Source: Metabacillus indicus LMG 22858
Lineage (GTDB): Bacteria > Bacillota > Bacilli > Bacillales > Bacillaceae
DNA: 64,000 nt
Assembly: GCF_000708755.2 (NCBI RefSeq)
Contig: NZ_JGVU02000002.1
Span: 744,001 to 808,000, forward strand
Direction: 5' to 3'
Of this stretch, positions 24,717 to 34,108 are shown piece by piece; within the stretch, counting starts at the first letter, position 1; every line of letters begins with the position of its first letter. The translations under genes were made by a program, and so were the position numbers. The notes under the pieces are model-generated. The model had not been told where the DNA came from and did not search any database. It saw nothing but the letters and a program-made list of their open reading frames with translations.

Positions 24717-24995
24717 ATGAAAAATAAAATTCTAATTCTCATCATGGGTGTCCTTTTTTCAGCATTTATGATGGCAGGCTGCAATGCAAATGACGATCAG
24801 GATCCGGCACCGCCTGAAAACCAGCAGGAAGAAGAACAGGATCAAATGGATGAAAACAACGAAGATGAAAATGCACCAGGCATGGATGAAGATGATACAA
24901 TGATGAAAGATGATGAAAAAGACGCAGATCCGGACCCTGAAGATCCAATTGAAGATCCGGAAGATATGAATGATAAAGACCGAAAAGACGATTGA
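24717..24995 (+). CDS. Acidic low-complexity lipoprotein
   Basis: A 92-aa predicted lipoprotein. The signal MKNKILILIMGVLFSAFMMA is followed by GCN with the lipobox Cys. The mature part is almost entirely Asp, Glu, Pro, Gln, Asn, Lys and Met, with repeats such as DPDPEDPIEDPED. CAGGAGG lies seven bases upstream. An exposed, disordered, cation-binding tail is possible, but no function is known. A terminator follows. Confidence 0.75.
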   Translation: MKNKILILIMGVLFSAFMMAGCNANDDQDPAPPENQQEEEQDQMDENNEDENAPGMDEDDTMMKDDEKDADPDPEDPIEDPEDMNDKDRKDD

Positions 24996-25002
24996 GTCCT
25001 GG

Positions 25003-25029
25003 AAAAGCCTTCTGCTGAAGGCTTTTTTT
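25003..25029 (+). terminator. Terminator after the acidic lipoprotein gene
   Basis: AAAAGCCTTC-TGCT-GAAGGCTTTTTTT. Confidence 0.9.
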
Positions 25030-25154
25030 GTGGCTGATTTTGGGGTGATACACTGTGGGAATGTTTTTTTGGTGCCCTCTATTTTAGTCGAGTTAATTTA
25101 TAGGCTTCCATTTAAATGACTCCGCCGAAACTCTCTTCTTCACCCTCTTCAACG

Positions 25155-25184
25155 CAAAAAAGACAGGGTCTCCCCTGTCTTTTC
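25155..25184 (-). terminator. Terminator of cysJI
   Basis: AAAAGACAGGG-GAGA-CCCTGTCTTTTTT immediately after the cysI stop. Confidence 0.9.
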
Positions 25185-25185
25185 G

Positions 25186-26904
25186 TCAGTCGTGAAAATT
25201 AGTTCCGTCTGTTACTGCTTTTACTGTCCCGGTCCGGACAACAAAGTCTCCGAAGTGTTCTCCCGGCTCCCGCTCTTTTGCAAATTGGGCAATCAGGACG
25301 CGAAGTTCGCTGAGAATTTCTTCTTCTCCGATGTTTTCGCGGTATAATTTGCTCAGTCGGCTGCCGTCGAATGCGGCACCGAGATACATATTATATTTTC
25401 CAGGCGCTTTTCCGATAAAGGCAATTTCACCGAGGGCGTGGCGGGCACATCCATTTGGACAGCCTGTCATGCGGATCGTGATTTCTTCGTTGCGCAGCCC
25501 GTTCTCATCCACGATTTCTTCAATTTTGTCGATCAGTCTCGGCAAATATCTCTCTGCTTCTGCCATGGCAAGACCGCACGTTGGAAGAGCCACGCAGGCA
25601 ATGGAGCTGCGGCGCAGTGCAGAATAGTGTTTGCCGTCTGTTAAGCTGTACTTCTCCATAAGCTCATTTATTTTTTTCTTTTGCTGAGATGACACGTTTG
25701 AAATGATCAAGTTTTGGTTAGGCGTCAAACGAATGTCGCCCTTAAGCACCTTTGCAATTTCGCGCAGGCCAGTCATCAGCGGGTACCCGTCGTAGTCAGC
25801 GATGCGGCCCCCTTCTACAAACAGCGTGAAATGCCATTTGCCGTTCCCGCCTTTTACCCAGCCGTAGCTGTCGCCATTGCTGTCAAAACGGAAATCTTTT
25901 GCTGCGCCGAGCCTGTAGCCAAGACGGTTCTCAAGTTCTTCTTTCACATTCTGAAGACCTAAACGATCGACCGTATATTTAAAACGGGCATATTTTCTGA
26001 CAGACCTGTTTCCGTAATCACGCTGGATGGTAATAATTTTTTCAGCCACATCTACAAGTCGATCCGGGGCAACAAAACCGATGACTTTTCCAAGCTGCGG
26101 GTAGGTTGCCTTATCACCGTGAGACATGCCCATTCCTCCGCCAATGACAACATTGAAGCCTGAGAGCTTATTATCCTCAACAATAGCGATAAACCCAAGG
26201 TCCTGAGAGTAGACATCAATATCATTTGACGGCGGTACAGCAATCCCGATCTTAAATTTTCTCGGCAGGTAAAGCGGGCCATACATTGGCTCGACTTCTT
26301 CTGCATCGGGTGTGCCTGCTACCTTTTCTTCATCAAGCCAGATCTCATGGTAGGCTCTGGTGCGAGGAAGAAGGTCATCGCTCAGTTTTCTTGAAAGCTC
26401 GTACACTTCAGCATGAAGGTCAGATTGATAAGGGTTGACATTGCACATGACGTTCCGGTTTACATCTCCGCAGGCGGCGATTGTATCCAGCATGGAAGCG
26501 TGGATTTCCTGAATCGTCTTTTTCATGTTCCATTTCAGAATTCCGTGCATCTGGAAAGTCTGGCGAGTTGTCAGTTTAAGCGTGCCGTTTCCGTATTTTT
26601 GGGCAAGCTCATCCATGACCAGCCATTGATCCGGCCTTGCGACTCCCCCTGCCATGCGGACGCGCAGCATAAACTGATAGGCAGGCTCAAGCTTTTGTTT
26701 CTGGCGCTCGTTCCGAAGGTCGCGGTCATCCTGAAGATAACTGCCGTGGTGCTTCATCAGGCGATTATCATCGTCGGGAATACCGGCGGAAATGCGCTCC
26801 TGCATCACTTCTGCGAGTGTCCCGCGCAGATAATTGCTTCGCTGTTTAATATCTTCTACATCACTCGGAGGGCCTTCAGGCGCACTCAGTACTTTATTTG
26901 ACAT
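25186..26904 (-). CDS. cysI: Assimilatory sulfite reductase, hemoprotein subunit
   Basis: A 572-aa siroheme/4Fe-4S sulfite reductase beta subunit that reduces sulfite to sulfide with electrons from CysJ. The iron-sulfur/siroheme cysteines lie in [12 protein letters not shown] and [15 protein letters not shown]. Upstream are the ferredoxin-like substrate regions, including [11 protein letters not shown]. Full length. AAAGGGG precedes the ATG. It is downstream of cysJ by 25 bp, and the two form the cysJI operon. Confidence 0.96.
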   Translation of the reverse strand: MSNKVLSAPEGPPSDVEDIKQRSNYLRGTLAEVMQERISAGIPDDDNRLMKHHGSYLQDDRDLRNERQKQKLEPAYQFMLRVRMAGGVARPDQWLVMDELAQKYGNGTLKLTTRQTFQMHGILKWNMKKTIQEIHASMLDTIAACGDVNRNVMCNVNPYQSDLHAEVYELSRKLSDDLLPRTRAYHEIWLDEEKVAGTPDAEEVEPMYGPLYLPRKFKIGIAVPPSNDIDVYSQDLGFIAIVEDNKLSGFNVVIGGGMGMSHGDKATYPQLGKVIGFVAPDRLVDVAEKIITIQRDYGNRSVRKYARFKYTVDRLGLQNVKEELENRLGYRLGAAKDFRFDSNGDSYGWVKGGNGKWHFTLFVEGGRIADYDGYPLMTGLREIAKVLKGDIRLTPNQNLIISNVSSQQKKKINELMEKYSLTDGKHYSALRRSSIACVALPTCGLAMAEAERYLPRLIDKIEEIVDENGLRNEEITIRMTGCPNGCARHALGEIAFIGKAPGKYNMYLGAAFDGSRLSKLYRENIGEEEILSELRVLIAQFAKEREPGEHFGDFVVRTGTVKAVTDGTNFHD

Positions 26905-26929
26905 GATGGTATACCCCTTTCAATCGTTC

Positions 26930-28753
26930 TCAATAGACGTCGCGCTGATAGCGTTTTTGCTGCTGCATGCCGGCAAGAACTTCTTCCGCTGCCGCGCGGC
27001 TCATGCCGCCCTCATTTTCAATAATGCTGATAAGCGTGCTGTGAACATCATGGGCCATGTGTTTTTCATCTCCGCAGATGTAGACATATGCCCCTTCTTT
27101 AATCCAAGCGTACAGCTCTTTGCTTTGCTCAAGCATGCGGTGCTGAACATACACTTTTTCTGCTGTATCCCTTGAAAAAGCGACGTCCATTCGTGTCAAA
27201 CTACCATTTTCAAGAGCCTTTTGCCATTCCGTCTGATAAAGGAAGTCTGTGACAAAGTGCTGATCGCCAAAGAACAGCCATGACTTCCCTCCTGCTCCTG
27301 TTTCTTCTCTTTCCTGAATGAATGAACGGAACGGGGCGATGCCTGTTCCGGGTCCGACCATAATGACCGGCACATCAGGATTCTCAGGCAGCTTAAAATT
27401 CTGGTTTTTCTGTATGTATACAGGGAGGGTATCGCCGGGCTGAAGCCGCTCGGCTGTTAAAATGGAGCATACCCCGCTGCGCTTTCGTCCGTGTGTTTCA
27501 TACCTGACTGCGCCGATGGTCAAGTGCACTTCATCGGGATTTGCCGTCAGGCTGCTCGCAATCGAATAAAGGCGCGCCGGCATTTTGCGGAGGTTTTGAA
27601 CAAATTCCTCTGCCGAAACAGTCCAAGGACCAAAATCTTCAATCAGATCAATAAGGTCGCGGCCTTCAATGTACGCTTTGAGCTGATCTTCTTTTCCAGG
27701 TGAAACAAGCTCCTTAAGCACGCTTTGATCTGATATGCCTGCCAGTTTTTCTAAAAGCGGCTTTGAAAGCACAGTTACTTCAAAATGAGTTAAAAGGGCG
27801 TTCCGCAAGGACAAACGGTCTCCCTGTTTATTGATCGTCACACTGCTCTCGGGATCCCATCCCGTTTTTTCAAGCAAGAGATCAACAAGCACGGGATCAT
27901 TCTCGGGATAAATGCCAAGACTGTCTCCGGGTTCATATGTAAGACCTGAGCCTTCAAGGGACAATTCAAGATGACGGGTTTCCTTATTTGACCCGCGTCC
28001 ATTTAAGTTGATGTTTTCAAGTACTTCTGCACGGAAAGGATTTGTGCGGGAGTAGGCAGAAGGCTGTGCTGATTCAGCAGACACTTCACCAGCAGGAGCG
28101 GCATTGTCCCCCTGCTTCTCTTTTAAGCAAGTAATCACACCGCTGATCCATTCTGCAGCCGGCTCATCAAAATCAAGATCGCAGTCAGTGCGCGGAAAGA
28201 TTCTCGTTCCACCCAGTTCTTCCAGCTTCCCATCAAAGTCTTTGCCGGTCTGGCAGAAAAATTCGTACGAGCTGTCACCAAGTGACAGAACGGAAAAATT
28301 CAGGCCATCAAGCTTAGGTGCCCTTCTTCCATGCAAAAACTCATAGAATGAGAGCGCATTGTCAGGCGGAGTTCCCTCACCATGTGTACTGACGACAATC
28401 AAGAGGTTTTTTTCTTTTTTCAGCTGATTCGGTTTATAATCGTTCATAGAAGAAATAGTTACTTGAAAGCCTTGTTCGGACAGTGTTTTTGCTGCGTTTT
28501 CAGCAAGGCTTTGTGCATTTCCCGTCTGTGAGCCGTATAGAACGGTCACTTCTTTTGAAACGGGTGCTGTGTTTTGAACAAGTGCCGACTCTCCTGCCTT
28601 AGGCGCCAGAACACCAATAGGTCCAGCAGCCTGTGCGGCTGTCAAATATCCCGTCAGCCAGATCTTCTGTGTTTCTGATAATGTTGGCAGAAGGCGGTTA
28701 AGAAGCTCTGCCTGCTCCTGATTAAACGGACTGTTACTTACCTGAAGTTGCAA
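26930..28753 (-). CDS. cysJ: Assimilatory sulfite reductase, flavoprotein subunit
   Basis: FMN/FAD/NADPH diflavin reductase, about 607 aa. The flavodoxin domain is at about residues 65-205 (LYGSQTGNAQSLAENAAKTL). The FAD site is RLYSIASSL and the NADPH site is GPGTGIAPFRSFIQER. The start TTG 28753 (MQLQVSNSPFNQ) fits the family N-terminus and has GAGGTGGG five bases upstream. A longer start at 28810 lacks a site. It supplies electrons to CysI. Confidence 0.95.
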   Translation of the reverse strand: MQLQVSNSPFNQEQAELLNRLLPTLSETQKIWLTGYLTAAQAAGPIGVLAPKAGESALVQNTAPVSKEVTVLYGSQTGNAQSLAENAAKTLSEQGFQVTISSMNDYKPNQLKKEKNLLIVVSTHGEGTPPDNALSFYEFLHGRRAPKLDGLNFSVLSLGDSSYEFFCQTGKDFDGKLEELGGTRIFPRTDCDLDFDEPAAEWISGVITCLKEKQGDNAAPAGEVSAESAQPSAYSRTNPFRAEVLENINLNGRGSNKETRHLELSLEGSGLTYEPGDSLGIYPENDPVLVDLLLEKTGWDPESSVTINKQGDRLSLRNALLTHFEVTVLSKPLLEKLAGISDQSVLKELVSPGKEDQLKAYIEGRDLIDLIEDFGPWTVSAEEFVQNLRKMPARLYSIASSLTANPDEVHLTIGAVRYETHGRKRSGVCSILTAERLQPGDTLPVYIQKNQNFKLPENPDVPVIMVGPGTGIAPFRSFIQEREETGAGGKSWLFFGDQHFVTDFLYQTEWQKALENGSLTRMDVAFSRDTAEKVYVQHRMLEQSKELYAWIKEGAYVYICGDEKHMAHDVHSTLISIIENEGGMSRAAAEEVLAGMQQQKRYQRDVY

Positions 28754-28948
28754 CGATACCCACCTCGCAAACGAATTTGGAACTACCAATACAATTAACC
28801 CTATACGCAAAGTCGGTTTTATGACTTTGTTTTATAAAGCCTTTATAAAAAAATACTATTTCTACTTTACCTGAAAACAGAAAATTAGTAAAATACATTT
28901 AATTTATGATGATTATTAAGATTTCTAATGATAAGGTGGCTTTCTATT

Positions 28949-29857
28949 TTGCACTATGATGCTTTGAAAACATTTATTACTCTTGCAGAGGTGAAAAACT
29001 TTACAAAAACAGCAGAAACGCTCCGCATGTCCCAGCCGAGCGTCAGTCTTCATATTAAAAACCTTGAAAAAGAATTTGAGACAAAGCTTTTTATCCGGTC
29101 TCCCAAGTTTCTTCAGATTACCCCAACGGGCGAAATTCTGTATGACCGTGCAAAAAGGATGATTTCTTTATATGAACAATCCAAACAGGATATTCTCGAA
29201 CACCAAAATGCCATCCGCGGGGAATTGAAAATTGGCGCAAGCTTTACAATTGGAGAGTATATCCTCCCTTCCCTGCTGCTTGATCTGCAAAAAGATTATC
29301 CTGAGCTTGAACTGCAGGTACTGATCGGAAACACACAGGAAATTGTACAAAGCGTGCGCATGCATGGGGTCGATATTGGTCTCATTGAAGGGCATACGAA
29401 CGAAAGTGAACTTTCCGTCCACCCGTTTATGCAGGATGAGCTTTTTATCGTTGCCTCCATGGATCATGAGCTTGGTCTGAAAAAAGAGGTCACTTTTGCC
29501 GACTTGCACAACCAGCCGTGGGTCACCCGCGAAGTTGGTTCAGGTACACGTGAATATTTAAATCACGTCATACGGACGAACGGCCTTAAAGTAAAATCAC
29601 TGCTTACCATCAGCAGCAATCAGGGAATAAAAGAAACGCTAATGAACGGAACGGGCCTGTCCTTTCTTTCAAAAAGCGTCATTGAACGGGATGTTGCAAA
29701 TAAAGACCTTTCAATTATTCATATGAAAAATCAGCGGTTTACAAGGACTCTTTCCTACCTGTACTCGCCTGTTAGTGAAGATAAGAAGATAGTGAAAACG
29801 TTTATTAATTCACTAAAGAACAAGTGGCCGGATGAGATGAGGCTGGCAAAAAAATAA
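28949..29857 (+). CDS. LysR-type activator, CysL-like
   Basis: A 302-aa LysR-family regulator. The winged HTH spans about residues 3-60 (FTKTAETLRMSQPSVSLHIK), followed by a co-inducer domain (LKIGASFTIGEYILP...). A TTG start at 28949 has AGGTGG ten bases upstream; ATG 28928 lies before that site. It is divergent from cysJI with a ~195-bp shared control region. In B. subtilis CysL activates cysJI, so this is its probable functional equivalent. Regulation by O-acetylserine is an inference. Confidence 0.85.
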   Translation: MHYDALKTFITLAEVKNFTKTAETLRMSQPSVSLHIKNLEKEFETKLFIRSPKFLQITPTGEILYDRAKRMISLYEQSKQDILEHQNAIRGELKIGASFTIGEYILPSLLLDLQKDYPELELQVLIGNTQEIVQSVRMHGVDIGLIEGHTNESELSVHPFMQDELFIVASMDHELGLKKEVTFADLHNQPWVTREVGSGTREYLNHVIRTNGLKVKSLLTISSNQGIKETLMNGTGLSFLSKSVIERDVANKDLSIIHMKNQRFTRTLSYLYSPVSEDKKIVKTFINSLKNKWPDEMRLAKK

Positions 29858-29898
29858 CGGCGAGTGAGTAAGACCGGAATTCAAGTTTTGCGCCATAC

Positions 29899-29929
29899 GA
29901 AAAAGGCCCAGCATGTGCTGGGCCTTTTT
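29899..29929. terminator. Bidirectional terminator
   Basis: AAAAAGGCCCAGCA/TGCTGGGCCTTTTT stem between two convergent genes. Confidence 0.92.
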
Positions 29930-29930
29930 G

Positions 29931-30215
29931 CTAATTCTTCTTTTTATTGAAAAACAAAGCAGCTATAAGACTCAGCATACAGCTGAGCATCAGGGTCATT
30001 GTAAAATACAGCGTCAGCAGCACATCATTCAGATCCTTGTCATTTCCCTGTAAAAAGGTTGGGATGACGTATACAAGAGCTGCTAAAATGGCGAGTGTCA
30101 CAGGCGGTATAAACCTTCTGCTATAAGGAAGTTTCAGAGTAAGAAAGACCGAAGCCGCCATAACCAGAAGCGGAAGGCCTATACGAATAAAATTTGACAT
30201 GAGTTCAGAATCCAC
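29931..30215 (-). CDS. Small membrane protein of unknown function
   Basis: About 94 aa with three hydrophobic segments (IRIGLPLLVMAASVFLTL, PPVTLAILAALVYVIPTFL, LLTLYFTMTLMLSCMLSLIA) and a basic C-terminal NKKKN. GTG 30215 is preferred because AAAGGAGG lies eight bases upstream. It is 19 bp behind a CDF metal exporter gene and probably in its operon. I do not recognise the family. Confidence 0.65.
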   Translation of the reverse strand: MDSELMSNFIRIGLPLLVMAASVFLTLKLPYSRRFIPPVTLAILAALVYVIPTFLQGNDKDLNDVLLTLYFTMTLMLSCMLSLIAALFFNKKKN

Positions 30216-30234
30216 TTGCACACCCTCCTTTCTG

Positions 30235-31107
30235 TTAATTCGGTTCTACATGTACATGTACATTGTACACTTCATGCTTCTTCATTAAAATCGTTTCGAC
30301 TTTTGTAGAAATATCGTGTGCATCACGGATATCGAGATTGGAATTCACCAGGATCACGATGTCTACTACTGTATTGTTTCCATAATTTCTCGCCTTAATT
30401 TCCTTTACCCCTTTAACCCCGTACAGAGAAAGGGCCGTTTCTTTAAAAGCCTCTATTTCCTCTTCGTCAAATCCATCCGTTAAATGGTGCGAAGCTTCCC
30501 TGAAAATATCCCATGCTGTTTTGCAGATCAGTAATCCGACAATGACGGCTGCAGCCGGATCCAGCCATGGAAGGGAGAATTGAGAGCCGATAATGCCAAT
30601 CGCAATCCCAATACTGACCCATGCATCTGACAAATTATCTTTCGCAGCCGCAGTCACTGCCTGGCTGTTAATTTTTTCTCCAAGCCTTTTATTGTAACGA
30701 TAAACAAGATACATAACGGCAGCACTGAATAAACCGGTCCATGCCGAGATCATGTCCGGTGATTCCTGTTTCCCTTCAAACACTGACAATACAGCTCCGT
30801 ACAATACTTGAAGTCCTACGGCCATCATGATAAAAGATGCGACAAGCGACGCAACTGTCTCCGCTTTCCAGTGGCCGTATGGATGATCTTTGTCGGCAGG
30901 CTTCTGTGACAGCCGAAGCCCTATGAACACAGCAACTGAAGCAACGATATCTGTTGCGTTGTTTAAGCCGTCCGCTTTAAGTGCCTCAGAGTTCGCTGAA
31001 TATCCGATCAGCAATTTCAGAGCCGATAAGCACAGGTATGCAGCAATGCTGATGATCGCTCCCCGCTCGCCTTTTTTTAAATCTGCATATTTTTGTTGTT
31101 CCATCAA
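30235..31107 (-). CDS. Cation diffusion facilitator (CDF) divalent-metal exporter
   Basis: A 290-aa CDF transporter. It has six transmembrane helices in the first ~200 residues, with metal-site motifs ALKADGLNNATDIVAS (D...D) and PADKDHPYGHWKAE in helices II-III. A C-terminal cytoplasmic domain of about 80 residues ends in YNVHVHVEPN, with His residues for metal sensing. It probably exports zinc, cobalt or manganese by proton antiport. The specificity is not clear from sequence. Confidence 0.92.
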   Translation of the reverse strand: MMEQQKYADLKKGERGAIISIAAYLCLSALKLLIGYSANSEALKADGLNNATDIVASVAVFIGLRLSQKPADKDHPYGHWKAETVASLVASFIMMAVGLQVLYGAVLSVFEGKQESPDMISAWTGLFSAAVMYLVYRYNKRLGEKINSQAVTAAAKDNLSDAWVSIGIAIGIIGSQFSLPWLDPAAAVIVGLLICKTAWDIFREASHHLTDGFDEEEIEAFKETALSLYGVKGVKEIKARNYGNNTVVDIVILVNSNLDIRDAHDISTKVETILMKKHEVYNVHVHVEPN

Positions 31108-31210
31108 ATGATCCTCCGCGTTTTCGTTCCTTGAACATCTTACCAGTCAAGGTTTGAGTGAGTCTACAGCAACCTTTTTTCGCGGTTCAACAAGAGTAAC
31201 AAATGTCTAA

Positions 31211-31273
31211 AAAAGTTTGCTCAGACAAACTTTTCTTCTTTTGCACATCTATTTCTTTCGTAAGACGAAAGAA
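31211..31273 (+). other. Two stacked hairpins in the leader of the M14 carboxypeptidase gene
   Basis: AAAAGTTTG-CTCAGA-CAAACTTTT (31211-31234), then TTCTTTCG-TAAGA-CGAAAGAA (31253-31273). The first is followed by a T-rich stretch and could be a terminator or attenuator. The 316-bp gap 31108-31424 holds no gene besides these. Confidence 0.6.
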
Positions 31274-31424
31274 CTTTCTCAAATCTAGGCAAAAGGTTGG
31301 CAATACCATTAAAATCCACTATTTTTCTGAACCTATAGCGTCATTTCTGTCAAAAAACAAGGAATACCCTCACTTATTGCAGAAAATTCTGATTGTTCAA
31401 CAAAAAATGAAGAGGTGAGCTTAT

Positions 31425-32609
31425 TTGAAGAAGAAAACATTTGTTAAAGCAGCAGGTACAGCCTTGATGGCAGCTGCACTCGTCTTTCCGCAGGCAGGCA
31501 GTTTCGCTCCGCCTTCACAAGCTGCAGCAGAGACGCTTGAGACACAAGGGTTTATAAGCTATGCAGAGCTTCAGAAAAAACTGAGACAGCTAGAACAGAC
31601 AAGCGGAGGAAAAATTTCAGTTGATGTTGCCGGATCTACCAACCAGGGACGAGAAATATATACAGCAAGGGTTGGCACTGGAGATAAAGTACTGCTAGTT
31701 CAAAGTGAAATTCACGGCAATGAAAAGACCGGTACAGTGGCGCTTTTGAACATCCTTCAAAAGATCGGATCAAGCAATTCGGAGGCAGCAAAGAAAATAC
31801 GTGAAGAGATGACGATTGTTGCCATTCCGATGATGAATGCAGATGCTTCTGAACTCGACCGCCGCGGAAATGACATGAGCTGGTCGGAGGTTACGGAGCA
31901 ATACCCGCAATTAAGTTCAGCAACCCCTTCCTGGAATTACTATACAAGGGTTCTCCAGGGGGATGACTATGCAGCTAATCCGGGCTTTGATGTAAACCGC
32001 GATTTCCACCCTGATTTAGATTACGTTGCTAATGCAGCAGATTTTCCTGGAGCTTCCAACAAACCTGGCTGGTACATCACGCCTGAAGCCCAGACTGTAC
32101 GAGACGTCTATAAAGATCTGATGGCAGAATTCGGAAAAGTAGATGTCTTTATGGACATGCATCATCAGGGCTTCCCTTATGTCGGGGATACAGGTGAAAT
32201 CGCTACAATGTCCATTTCCGCTCAATTTGTACCTGATCCGGCAACTCCTGAAGGAGATAAATATGCCCAATACGCGAACGGGTACGATTATGATTTTTCA
32301 AGGCAGCTGAATGTTGCCGTCTATGATGCCTTGCAGGCAAAAGGAGATTCCGTATTTACAAACATTTCACTCTATCAGCAGGATCTCGACCTTCCTGGAA
32401 CAGCTCTTGGGTCCTTTGCATTAAACGGAAGCGGAACCGTTCTTTTTGAAGTCAAAGGCCAAACACAGAACTTTGGCCAAAAGCAAAAAGGGATGCTTGT
32501 CAAAACGGTTGAAACCGGATTAATGGGCGTAATCAACGGTGTAACTGACGGCACCGTATACTCTCTCGATCCTGAAAAGTATGAAGAAATTCCGGAATCC
32601 ACTTATTAA
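31425..32609 (+). CDS. Secreted M14 zinc carboxypeptidase
   Basis: A 394-aa exported M14-family metallopeptidase. The signal peptide covers about residues 1-35 (FVKAAGTALMAAALVFPQAG). The first zinc motif is EIHGNEKTG (HxxE), substrate residues are in DVNRDFHPD, the third ligand His is in DMHHQGFP, and the catalytic Glu is in LFEVKGQT. TTG 31425 has GAGGTGAG six bases upstream. It acts outside the cell on peptides. A long terminator hairpin follows. Confidence 0.92.
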   Translation: MKKKTFVKAAGTALMAAALVFPQAGSFAPPSQAAAETLETQGFISYAELQKKLRQLEQTSGGKISVDVAGSTNQGREIYTARVGTGDKVLLVQSEIHGNEKTGTVALLNILQKIGSSNSEAAKKIREEMTIVAIPMMNADASELDRRGNDMSWSEVTEQYPQLSSATPSWNYYTRVLQGDDYAANPGFDVNRDFHPDLDYVANAADFPGASNKPGWYITPEAQTVRDVYKDLMAEFGKVDVFMDMHHQGFPYVGDTGEIATMSISAQFVPDPATPEGDKYAQYANGYDYDFSRQLNVAVYDALQAKGDSVFTNISLYQQDLDLPGTALGSFALNGSGTVLFEVKGQTQNFGQKQKGMLVKTVETGLMGVINGVTDGTVYSLDPEKYEEIPESTY

Positions 32610-32615
32610 TATACG

Positions 32616-32660
32616 CAAAAGAAAAATCCGAACTTGTATGGAGTTCGGATTTTTCTTTTG
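32616..32660. terminator. Very long terminator hairpin
   Basis: CAAAAGAAAAATCCGAACT and its full complement flank a 7-nt loop, with T and A runs on both sides. It lies 7 bp after the carboxypeptidase stop. Confidence 0.9.
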
Positions 32661-32690
32661 GAAACGGGATGTGTTTCCTGCTTTGTACGT

Positions 32691-33040
32691 TTATGACCCT
32701 TCAGCTCACTCAGTCCAGCATGAAGGGTCATTTCACGCCTGCTTATGACCACTCAGCTCACCCTGCCCTGCATGAAGGGTCATATCATGCTCGCTTATCA
32801 CCACTCAGCTCACCCTGCCCTGCATGAAGGGTCATATCATGCTCGCTTATGACCACTCAGCTCTCTCTGCCCTGCATGAAGGGTCATATCATGCTCGCTT
32901 ATCACCACTCAGCTCACCCTGCCCTGCATGAAGGGTCATATCATGCTCGCTTATGACCACTCAGCTCACTCCGCCCTACATGAAGGGTCATTTCACGCCT
33001 GCTCATGACCACTCAGCTCACTCCGCCCTGCATGAATGAC
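32691..33040. repeat. Tandem array of a 52-bp unit with dyad symmetry
   Basis: Unit starts at 32691, 32743, 32795, 32847, 32899, 32951 and 33003, all exactly 52 bp apart; the last is partial. Each carries TTATGACC or TTATCACC near its start and TGAAGGGTCAT about 28 bp later, which are roughly complementary. In the first unit the ATGACCCTTCA and TGAAGGGTCAT arms match over 11 bp. The end of one unit (GGTCATA) can also pair with the start of the next (TATGACC). It lies between the convergent carboxypeptidase and bioB genes. There are no unique spacers. Confidence 0.92.
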
Positions 33041-33055
33041 TCCTACAGCCAGCAA

Positions 33056-34054
33056 TCAGACCCTAACTGCCTCCTGATCTTCAAAGTCAAACTCCACTTC
33101 AAAACCGAGGTCTTTCAGCATCTCATGGTCACTCGTGCTTTCTTGTCCCCTGGTTGTTAAATAGTCTCCCACAAAGATCGAGTTGGCTGCATAGAGCCCA
33201 AGCGGCTGCAGGGATCTTAAATTGACTTCTCTTCCTCCGGAAATACGGATTTCTTTCGTCGGATTGATGTAGCGGAAGAGTGCGAGCACCTTCAGGCAAT
33301 ACCTCGGGTCAAGTTCATCCGTTCCTTCAAGCGGAGTACCGTCAATGGCGTGAAGGAAGTTTACAGGAATACTGTCTGCGTCTAGTGCGCGCAGGCTGAA
33401 TGCCATATTGACGACATCTTTTTTTGTTTCTCTCATGCCGATGATCACACCCGAACACGGAGAAATACCGGACGCCTTTACAGCTTCAATGGTTTGTACG
33501 CGGTTATCATATGTATGCGATGTTGTAATAGATTCGTGGTGCTCTTTTGATGTATTAATGTTGTGGTTGTAGCGGTCGACTCCGGCTTCTTTGAGGCGTT
33601 CTGCCTGTCCCGGCTTCAACAGCCCAAGGCACGCACACACCTTAAGACCGAATTGATCTTTGATGTCTTTTACGGCTGATACAACTGTGTCCAGTTCTTT
33701 TTCAGAAGGACCTCTTCCGCTCGCAACAATGCAATAGGTTCCGACCTTCAGGTTATAGGCGCGTTCTGCTCCTTCTAAAATGCTTTCTTTGTTCATCATC
33801 CTGTACTTTTCAATAGGTGCCGTTGAAATGCTTGACTGAGAGCAATAGCCGCAGTTTTCAGGACAAAGGCCTGATTTCGTGTTTACGATCATGTTCAGTT
33901 TTACTTTTTTCCCGTAATAATGCTTTCTGATCAAAAATGCTCCATGAAGAAGACTAAGAATCTCATCATCTTCGCTTGTTAAAATTTCAAGTGACTCTTC
34001 CTCTGTTAATACCTTGCCGTTTATGACTTCATTTGCAAGCGTTGACCAATTCAT
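33056..34054 (-). CDS. bioB: Biotin synthase
   Basis: Radical-SAM enzyme, 332 aa, that inserts sulfur into dethiobiotin. The 4Fe-4S/SAM motif is in GLCPENCGYCSQ (CxxxCxxC). IVASGRGPSEKEL, HNINTSKEHH and the C-terminal GGREVNLRSLQPLG with the 2Fe-2S cluster Arg are typical. GGAGGG precedes the ATG. It stands alone, without other bio genes next to it, and has a BirA-type operator in its promoter. Confidence 0.96.
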   Translation of the reverse strand: MNWSTLANEVINGKVLTEEESLEILTSEDDEILSLLHGAFLIRKHYYGKKVKLNMIVNTKSGLCPENCGYCSQSSISTAPIEKYRMMNKESILEGAERAYNLKVGTYCIVASGRGPSEKELDTVVSAVKDIKDQFGLKVCACLGLLKPGQAERLKEAGVDRYNHNINTSKEHHESITTSHTYDNRVQTIEAVKASGISPCSGVIIGMRETKKDVVNMAFSLRALDADSIPVNFLHAIDGTPLEGTDELDPRYCLKVLALFRYINPTKEIRISGGREVNLRSLQPLGLYAANSIFVGDYLTTRGQESTSDHEMLKDLGFEVEFDFEDQEAVRV

Positions 34055-34108
34055 TGCATTCCCTCCATCTCGTCGTTCTCTTCCATCGTAAAGAATAGCA
34101 AGGATTTA

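Noticed and set aside
32691-33040. CRISPR array
   Set aside because: The whole 52-bp unit is conserved and there are no unique spacers, leader or cas genes. The same holds for 61579-61885.
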